From Qipengyuania seohaensis (GTDB lineage Bacteria; Pseudomonadota; Alphaproteobacteria; Sphingomonadales; Sphingomonadaceae): a stretch of DNA of 64,000 nt. The notes under the pieces are model-generated. The model worked only from the letters and a program-made list of their open reading frames with translations. It ran no database searches and was not told the origin of the DNA. The stretch spans positions 1,709,001-1,773,000 of the forward strand of contig NZ_CP024920.1 in NCBI RefSeq assembly GCF_002795865.1, written 5' to 3'. Both the position numbers and the translations under genes were made by a program. Below, piece after piece: positions 58,206 through 64,000 of this stretch. Every line of letters starts with the position of its first letter. Position 1 is the stretch's first letter.

Positions 58206-59036
58206 TTAATCCTTGCTGTCGCCGGATTTCGCTGCCCGAAGACTTACCCGCATGGGATATCCGCTAGCGACCGAACCTTCAGTTTCGCTCTTCGCACCGA
58301 TCCGCACGCGCATCGGGTAATTCGCGGAGGACTGGATGCGTACCTCGGTCGGACGCGCCGACACACGCGGTCGGACCGGCTGCCCGCTGACCCGAATTCT
58401 TACAGAGGGTGTCTGGGTGACAGGAGCTTCGCCGGCTTCTGCGGTGCGGACCCGCACGCGCGCTTTTTGCGGCTCGGCCCCGTCGAGCGCGATCCGCGCG
58501 GTTGCCATCCCCCGCTCAAGCGTGATCTTGCGTTGTTCCCCACCACTGGTGACGAGACGCTCTTCGTTTACCGGCTCTTCCGAAAGGCCGGATTCCGATT
58601 GCGCAAATTCGGTAAAGGCCTTGCGCGCTTCTTCTTGCTGAGCGTGAAGCGTGCGCATGTCCTGCGCAAGGTCGCTGGCGTAAAACCGCTCGAGATTCGC
58701 AGCGAACTTCGCGTCCTGCGGTGAAAGTGTCACTGCCGCACGAAAGTAGCGTTCCGCCAAATCACCGCGCCCGATCCGGGCATAGGCAACGCCCAATGCG
58801 TTGGCGGCATCAGGAGCGGTCTGGCGGTTCAAAGCCGCGCGCTGCAGGGCCGGGATCGCATTGCCGTACTGGCCATCCGCAAGCAGGCGCCGTCCTTCTT
58901 CGAGATCCGCCTCGCCGAACAGGGGCTGGGTGGAACGGGTGTGGTCGCCGAAGTTGAAGGCGTTGATGAAGCTTTGGCAGCCGGACAACGGCATAACTAC
59001 CGCCAGCGCGGCCAGCGTTGCAGGAACTTTCTTCAT
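58206..59036 (-). CDS. TPR lipoprotein, TadD-like
   Basis: 276 residues from the ATG at 59036, with AGGAGG upstream. A lipobox (LSGC) and TPR repeats in the first ~150 residues (LGVAYARIGRGDLAERYFRAAVTLSP) match TadD, a pilus assembly lipoprotein. The C-terminal half is Arg/Thr/Val-rich without a recognisable domain. Its start is one base after the tadC stop. Confidence 0.85.
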   Translation of the reverse strand: MKKVPATLAALAVVMPLSGCQSFINAFNFGDHTRSTQPLFGEADLEEGRRLLADGQYGNAIPALQRAALNRQTAPDAANALGVAYARIGRGDLAERYFRAAVTLSPQDAKFAANLERFYASDLAQDMRTLHAQQEEARKAFTEFAQSESGLSEEPVNEERLVTSGGEQRKITLERGMATARIALDGAEPQKARVRVRTAEAGEAPVTQTPSVRIRVSGQPVRPRVSARPTEVRIQSSANYPMRVRIGAKSETEGSVASGYPMRVSLRAAKSGDSKD

Positions 59037-59037
59037 A

Positions 59038-60012
59038 TTATCCTCCTCCAGACATAGCGGGACCGATGTCGCGCACGAACATGATGACAGCCGGCAGGAC
59101 CAGCACACCGATCATCGTCGGCAACATGCATGCGACAAGCGGGATGGAAATCAGCACAGGGATGCGGTGGGCTTTTTCCTCGGCTCGCATCCTGCGCGCC
59201 TCACGCATTTCATTCGCGTAGACGCGCAAGGTATTGGCGATGCTCGTTCCCAGCTTGTCCGACTGGATCAGCAGCGTGGCAAACGAACGGATTTCATCGA
59301 CGCCCGAGGCATCTGCAAGCTGGCGCAGCGCGGTTTCGCGCGATGCACCGGCACGCGTCATGAGGACGGTTTCGATCAGCAAGTGCGCGATGAGGGGGTG
59401 CGAACGGGTCATTTCCCGGCCAACCCGGTCAAGCGCGGACTCAAGGCCCAGGCCCGCTTCCACGCACACCAGCACGAGGTCGAGCGCGTCAGGGAAGCCG
59501 TTGATTATTTCGGACCTGCGGCGATCGGCTTTCGCGCGAATGAAAAGGTTCGGAATGTAGAGACCCAAGGCTGCTAGGATCGAGCAATAAAGGTAGATCG
59601 AAAGCAGGCCTGGCGGCTCGGTGCTGAACGAAATCAGCAGCAGGAAAAGTCCAGGCAGCAGAAACACCATGCCGATCCGCGCCATAGTGTACACGCGCGG
59701 CGCGCTGGGGCTGGAATATCCAGCCATCTTCAGCTGTTTCTCGAGCTTGTGGTTCTTCGGGTCGGTCAGGCTGAGGCCAGTTCGTTCAATACTGTCGGCG
59801 ATTTTCGCCCAACGGCTGTCGGATTCTGTGCGTACGAGGTTGGTTTTCTCATTCGCGGCAGCGTGGGAATCCAGCCGCGCAATCTGTTGGCTGGCCCTGC
59901 GGCGTGCCTCGACGCCGTTTACAACGATCAGGATCACCCCGGTAACCAGCGCGAAAATCAGCGCAAGTACCAAGAGGCGTACGACAAGACTGGTGGCAGC
60001 GAGTTCGAGCAT
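59038..60012 (-). CDS. tadC: Tad pilus inner membrane protein TadC
   Basis: 324 residues, GspF-like fold: helices near the N-terminus and C-terminus around a cytoplasmic domain (VEAGLGLESALDRVGREM, GTSIANTLRVYANEMRE). It pairs with TadB as the polytopic platform of the Flp pilus machine. Confidence 0.93.
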   Translation of the reverse strand: MLELAATSLVVRLLVLALIFALVTGVILIVVNGVEARRRASQQIARLDSHAAANEKTNLVRTESDSRWAKIADSIERTGLSLTDPKNHKLEKQLKMAGYSSPSAPRVYTMARIGMVFLLPGLFLLLISFSTEPPGLLSIYLYCSILAALGLYIPNLFIRAKADRRRSEIINGFPDALDLVLVCVEAGLGLESALDRVGREMTRSHPLIAHLLIETVLMTRAGASRETALRQLADASGVDEIRSFATLLIQSDKLGTSIANTLRVYANEMREARRMRAEEKAHRIPVLISIPLVACMLPTMIGVLVLPAVIMFVRDIGPAMSGGG

Positions 60013-60013
60013 G

Positions 60014-61015
60014 TCAGACCTTCAGATCGATTAGCTTGCGAATGGTGAAGACACCGATGAAGTACAGAACGATCAGGAAAATCGAGCCGAATATGAAGAT
60101 CGGGTCATCCGCAACGTCGAGGTAGAATTCCGGGGCGCCGAGGAACGTTGTTACGAACGCGAAGATAGGTAGGATGCTGAGCATCCAGCCCGTCATTCGG
60201 CCTTCGGAGCTCAAGGCGCGGACTTTCATGTACATGGACGCACGGTCACGGATGACCCCGGCAAGGTTCTCTAGAATTTCCGCCAGGTTGCCGCCGGTTT
60301 CACTTTGCACCGAAAGCGAAACCACGAACATGCGCATGTCCTCGAGTTTCCAGCGGTCGGCCATGGAATCGAGCGCGGTGGTCAGATCTGCACCGTAGGT
60401 GATTTCATCGCTGACGAGGCCGAATTCAGAACCGATCGGATCCTCCATCTCCTGTGTCAGCAATTCGATGGCCGAAGCAACCGGGTGGCCCGAACGCAAG
60501 GCACGTACGAAGATATCCAGCGCAACCGGGAATTGTTTTTCCATCGTCTTGCGCCGGCTGTTCGCAACTTGCGCCAGGATGAAATATGGTATGCCTGCGC
60601 CAGCAGCGACGGCGAAGAGAAGACACAACTGCACCGCGCCGAAACCGATTTCGGCACCTGCACCGACAGCAATTCCCAGAGCGATAATGAAAAGCAGGCC
60701 AATGCCGATCGCCATCGCGATAATGACCTGCGAGATGCTGAAAGTGACGCCAGAGGTGTAGATCATGTGCTCGAAACTGATCGCCATGCGCCGCAAGAGC
60801 GGTGGCAACGCTTCGTGTTCGCGCGGACGGTTCTTCAGCAGTTCGCCGTAAAGGTCCTCGCGCGTCGTGCCCTTCTGGATGAGCGACATGCGGCGATTGG
60901 TTGCCACCGTATGGGCGCGGCGGGCGGCGATCGCACGGCCGACCGTCTGGAATAACAGGAACGCCGCTGCGAAGATCGCAAGCAGGAATACGATGCGGAT
61001 GATCTCGGTCGTCAT
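60014..61015 (-). CDS. tadB: Tad pilus inner membrane protein TadB
   Basis: 333 residues, GspF-like. The GspF-type segment VALDIFVRALRSGHPVASAIE and SVQSETGGNLAEILENLAGVIRDR match TadB. Its start overlaps the cpaF stop (TGATG), and tadC starts 1 base after it. Confidence 0.93.
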   Translation of the reverse strand: MTTEIIRIVFLLAIFAAAFLLFQTVGRAIAARRAHTVATNRRMSLIQKGTTREDLYGELLKNRPREHEALPPLLRRMAISFEHMIYTSGVTFSISQVIIAMAIGIGLLFIIALGIAVGAGAEIGFGAVQLCLLFAVAAGAGIPYFILAQVANSRRKTMEKQFPVALDIFVRALRSGHPVASAIELLTQEMEDPIGSEFGLVSDEITYGADLTTALDSMADRWKLEDMRMFVVSLSVQSETGGNLAEILENLAGVIRDRASMYMKVRALSSEGRMTGWMLSILPIFAFVTTFLGAPEFYLDVADDPIFIFGSIFLIVLYFIGVFTIRKLIDLKV

Positions 61016-62409
61016 CAGCCCAGCTTCATGTCCGGACGGAACAGTTCGGGCGAAAGGTGCATGCCGTGGGTTTCAGCCTCGTCGAGGAACTTGGGCCGGA
61101 TGCCGGTGGCCTCGAAGTGGCCGAGGACCGAACCGTCGTCGGCACGTCCGGTCATACGGAAGCGGAAAATCTCCTGCATGGTGATCGTTTCCCCTTCCAT
61201 GCCGGTGATCTCCGACAGGCTCTTGATCTTGCGACGACCGTCGGAAAGGCGTCCGACCTGGACGACGACGTTGATAGCCGATGCGATCTGGGCCCGGGCA
61301 CTCTTCGACGTAATGTCGATGCCGCTCATGCCGATCATCTGTTCGACGCGGCTCAAAGCGTCGCGAGGCGTGTTGGCGTGGACTGTGGTCATCGAGCCGT
61401 CGTGGCCGGTATTCATTGCTTGCAACATGTCGAAGGCTTCACCGGCGCGGACCTCGCCCACGATGATGCGATCGGGACGCATACGCAGGGCGTTCTTGAC
61501 GAGATCTCGCTGCGTGACTTCGCCCTTGCCTTCGATATTGGCCGGACGTGTCTCGAGCCGGGCGACGTGCGCCTGCTGTAGCTGGAGTTCGGCCGAGTCT
61601 TCGATCGTAACGATGCGCTCTGCCTCGTCAATGTACGAAGACATGGCATTGAGCAGCGTCGTTTTACCCGAGCCGGTACCCCCCGAGATGAGCACGTTGC
61701 GGCGGGACTTCACGATCGCCTCGAATACCGGTGCCATCTGTTCGGGAACACTGCCCAGATCGATCATCTTGGCGATGCTGATCGGGCTCTTGGCGAACTT
61801 ACGAATGGATACCAGCGATCCGTCGAGCGCGAGCGGTGCGACAATGGCGTTCACACGCGAACCGTCTGCAAGGCGCGCGTCGACGAAGGGCGAGCTTTCA
61901 TCGACCCGGCGCCCGACTGCGCTAACGATCTTCTGGATCACGCGCATCAGGTGCTTTTCGTCCTGGAACCTGGTCGGCACCGGCTGAAGCATGCCGCGCT
62001 TTTCGACGAACACCGTGTCCGGACCGTTTACCAGAATATCGGTAATCGTTTCGTCGGCAAGAAGAGGTTCGAGCGGACCGAGGCCCATAAGTTCGTCAAC
62101 CAGCTCCTGAACCAGTTTCTCGCGTTCCTCTCGATTGAGCGGTTCGTCGAAATCGGCGAGCAACTCAGGAAGAATGCTGGAGATCTGAGCCTTGATCTGT
62201 TCGGTCGGGGTCTGCTCCAGCATGGCCAGATTGAGACGGTCGAGCAGGCTGTGGTGGATCGACAGCTTCAGCCTGAGCATCTTTTCCGTATGCTCGTCCT
62301 TCTTGCCGAAGAGGATCCGCTCTTCGTCCTCTGCCGAAATCAGGTCGGCATCGCCATGCTGCGTGACCGGCGTCTCGTGCGACGTCTCGTCGAGTTTGGT
62401 CTTCCACAT
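61015..62409 (-). CDS. cpaF: Tad pilus ATPase CpaF/TadA
   Basis: 464 residues from the ATG at 62409. The GspE-family ATPase has the Walker A GGTGSGKTTLLNAM, the Asp box VTIEDSAELQL, the His box region GHDGSMTTVHAN and the Walker B IIVGEVRAGEA. It powers pilus assembly and retraction at the inner membrane. Confidence 0.96.
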   Translation of the reverse strand: MWKTKLDETSHETPVTQHGDADLISAEDEERILFGKKDEHTEKMLRLKLSIHHSLLDRLNLAMLEQTPTEQIKAQISSILPELLADFDEPLNREEREKLVQELVDELMGLGPLEPLLADETITDILVNGPDTVFVEKRGMLQPVPTRFQDEKHLMRVIQKIVSAVGRRVDESSPFVDARLADGSRVNAIVAPLALDGSLVSIRKFAKSPISIAKMIDLGSVPEQMAPVFEAIVKSRRNVLISGGTGSGKTTLLNAMSSYIDEAERIVTIEDSAELQLQQAHVARLETRPANIEGKGEVTQRDLVKNALRMRPDRIIVGEVRAGEAFDMLQAMNTGHDGSMTTVHANTPRDALSRVEQMIGMSGIDITSKSARAQIASAINVVVQVGRLSDGRRKIKSLSEITGMEGETITMQEIFRFRMTGRADDGSVLGHFEATGIRPKFLDEAETHGMHLSPELFRPDMKLG

Positions 62410-62410
62410 G

Positions 62411-63592
62411 TCAGTAATCCTTCCCGATCTTCGCACTGATCGAAGTGGCCAGGTCGCCGATCTGGCGAGAGAGGCGTGCGCGCTTCTGGAGCGCTGCGAC
62501 ACTCACGCCCTGCAACTGGGCTTCTTCCACCAGCTGCGTATCTTCTTCGAGAGTTTGGACGACGTCGTATCCCAGAAGTTCTTCCATCTGCGACACGTCG
62601 GAACGCTTGAAGAGACCCCCGGACAAACGATTGAGCACGACCGAAATGTTCTGGCGTTCGCGGCCCAGCATCTGGAGGAGCGACAATTTACGCTTTACGT
62701 GACGCAGCGCGGAAATCCGGCCTACGCCCACCACGACAACCTCGTCTGCCGATAGCAGGATCGGCATCGCCCAATTGGGCAGCGTCGAAGGCATGTCGAG
62801 CACGACTGCACTGTAACGCTTGCGGGTTTCGCGCAGCATCCGGCCGATTTCATCCGCCGATGCGCTTTCGATCGGCTCGATATCGTCGGGCGCGGCAAAC
62901 AGGTCGAGGTCATCCCCGCAATCGATGGCCACCGAGCGCATCAGCTCGTCGTCGATCCTGTCGATCGCTTCGAACAGGTGGCTGATCGTCATGCGCGGGC
63001 TCTTGTCGAGATAAGCGCCGGCATCGCCGCTTTGCAGCGAAAGGTCGATGAGAGCGGTGCGGGCCCCTTCGCCCAGCCGCGAACTCATCATCGTGGCCAG
63101 TTGCGTGGCGACAGTGCTGGCGCCCACGCCGCCTGCCGCACCGAGAACTGCGATAACCGGAGCCAGAGTGACCGGCGTTTCGGGTCGGACCGGCTTGGCA
63201 GCGCGCGCAACATCGACGATTGCAGCGATGAGCTCCTCGCTCGAGAACGGCAGCTCCAGCACGTCCACGACGCCTTTGCGCAGCAACGAGCGTACGGTTC
63301 TCACCGGTGCAACCTGCAATCCGGCGATGACCGGGAGACCGGGGCGCTTGGCCCGCAGCCGTTCCAAACGAGCAAGCGAGTCCGGATCTTCGGAGTCGAT
63401 TTCCACAACTGCGATCGCAGCCTGTTCCACCGCTGCAACGGGGAAGTCCTCGGCTGTGCCCAGGCGGTGCAAGGTTACGGAATCTTCGAGAATGGCGATA
63501 TTGCCGAGCGCCTCTTTGCGCGCGAACACGTGCACGCCTTCCGGAAGGGTCATTCCATTGTCCGTTTCATATGTGTCGGAAAAATCGGTCAT
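62411..63592 (-). CDS. cpaE: Tad pilus assembly protein CpaE (MinD-like ATPase)
   Basis: 393 residues from the ATG at 63592. A receiver-like N-terminal domain without an obvious phospho-acceptor is followed by a MinD/ParA-type ATPase with a deviant Walker A (GAAGGVGASTVA). CpaE localises the pilus machine. It starts 7 bases after the TadE/G stop. Confidence 0.92.
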   Translation of the reverse strand: MTDFSDTYETDNGMTLPEGVHVFARKEALGNIAILEDSVTLHRLGTAEDFPVAAVEQAAIAVVEIDSEDPDSLARLERLRAKRPGLPVIAGLQVAPVRTVRSLLRKGVVDVLELPFSSEELIAAIVDVARAAKPVRPETPVTLAPVIAVLGAAGGVGASTVATQLATMMSSRLGEGARTALIDLSLQSGDAGAYLDKSPRMTISHLFEAIDRIDDELMRSVAIDCGDDLDLFAAPDDIEPIESASADEIGRMLRETRKRYSAVVLDMPSTLPNWAMPILLSADEVVVVGVGRISALRHVKRKLSLLQMLGRERQNISVVLNRLSGGLFKRSDVSQMEELLGYDVVQTLEEDTQLVEEAQLQGVSVAALQKRARLSRQIGDLATSISAKIGKDY

Positions 63593-63599
63593 GGCGCTC

Positions 63600-64000
63600 T
63601 CAATTTGAATAGCTGCCAGCGCCATCTTCGGCGGTCAGCGAATAGGCGAACTCGGGCAGCGCAATAGTACCCGTAAACAGGCTATAAATCGGTGTGTGCT
63701 GCATGTTGATCAGCTTCACCGTCACAATTGGTGCGACATCGGGGCCGTTGGGGTCTCCCGAAAATCCGAGGCCGGACCAGTCGTACTCGATGCGTACGTT
63801 GCTGGCCTGAATTTCCGATTTTATCTCCTGCATTCGATCTACGATACTCGTGAATGCGGAGGAGTTAGCGGTCGTTGGAAAGCTGCAGCTTCCTTTGCAA
63901 GTGCAACCGCTGCTGGTGCATGCCAGCCCTGGAAAAGCCGATTGCGGTACAATTGTGCCCTGTTCAATTCCGCCGCTCGTCGCAAAACTGTAGCTCGCCA
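63600..64000 (-). CDS. TadE/TadG-like pilus assembly protein, C-terminal part (gene continues past right edge)
   Basis: The frame is open to the window edge, giving about 133 residues: a Cys-rich stretch (ACTSSGCTCKGSC) and the conserved-looking EYDWSGLGFSGDPNGPDVAPIVTV and PIYSLF segments of TadE/TadG-family pseudopilins. The N-terminal membrane helix and start lie outside. The remaining Tad genes (flp, cpaB, cpaC) are expected further right. Confidence 0.7.
   Translation of the reverse strand, partial: ASYSFATSGGIEQGTIVPQSAFPGLACTSSGCTCKGSCSFPTTANSSAFTSIVDRMQEIKSEIQASNVRIEYDWSGLGFSGDPNGPDVAPIVTVKLINMQHTPIYSLFTGTIALPEFAYSLTAEDGAGSYSN

Overview
The window is GC-rich, densely coded bacterial chromosome with no rRNA, tRNA, CRISPR array, insertion sequence or prophage that I could recognise. 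Gene content points to an alphaproteobacterium of the Sphingomonadales, most likely Erythrobacteraceae. The pointers are ctrA, a DUF4167 protein, a HIG1-like twin-transmembrane protein beside an ATP:cob(I)alamin adenosyltransferase, an HWE histidine kinase, a Tad/Cpa pilus locus and a Cdc48-type AAA ATPase. The lineage is inferred from gene families, not from a search.

Left part (1-8300): the end of a kynurenine operon (kynA end, kynB, kynU, overlapping starts), then an S41 peptidase lipoprotein between short TAGCGGAC repeats. An HNH endonuclease diverges from a row of gluQRS, a HIG1-like protein, a PduO-type adenosyltransferase, 3-hydroxybutyryl-CoA dehydrogenase and a hydrophilic protein. 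Next (8300-25500): mutS, a malic enzyme fused to a phosphotransacetylase-like domain, a class V aminotransferase, a beta-barrel protein, an SDR/aldehyde dehydrogenase pair, trmB, a glycosyltransferase, ctrA, rpoN, lptB, pmbA and a BON-MscS channel. Then (25500-33200): ppa, hisS-prfA-prmC, DUF4167, lnt and metK.

Middle (33200-39300): a GbsR/MarR-type regulator and a small membrane protein share a nearly identical 20-bp palindrome upstream, which looks like one operator pair. Next to them is a tightly packed operon in which an e(P4)-type acid phosphatase gene sits between the two subunit genes of a 3-oxoacid CoA-transferase, followed by a CaiB-type CoA transferase. An acyltransferase gene follows, and then a 426-bp gene-free stretch with a strong rightward terminator that has no rightward gene before it.

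Right part (39300-64000): a VAT/Cdc48-like AAA ATPase, an MscS channel, a CHASE3-HWE kinase overlapping polA, an Ala/Glu-rich lipoprotein, a degenerate class A beta-lactamase-fold hydrolase, a host-attachment-family protein, a DUF305-LVIVD fusion, an EEP-family enzyme and groESL with a CIRCE element plus an RpoH-like promoter. A MATE transporter, a PilZ-XRE fusion protein and a leftward Tad pilus operon follow, the last running off the right edge.

No single large novel system stands out. The best leads are the predicted c-di-GMP-responsive PilZ-XRE regulator, the GbsR operator pair, the orphan terminator/sRNA candidate, the DUF305-LVIVD fusion and the interrupted CoA-transferase operon.
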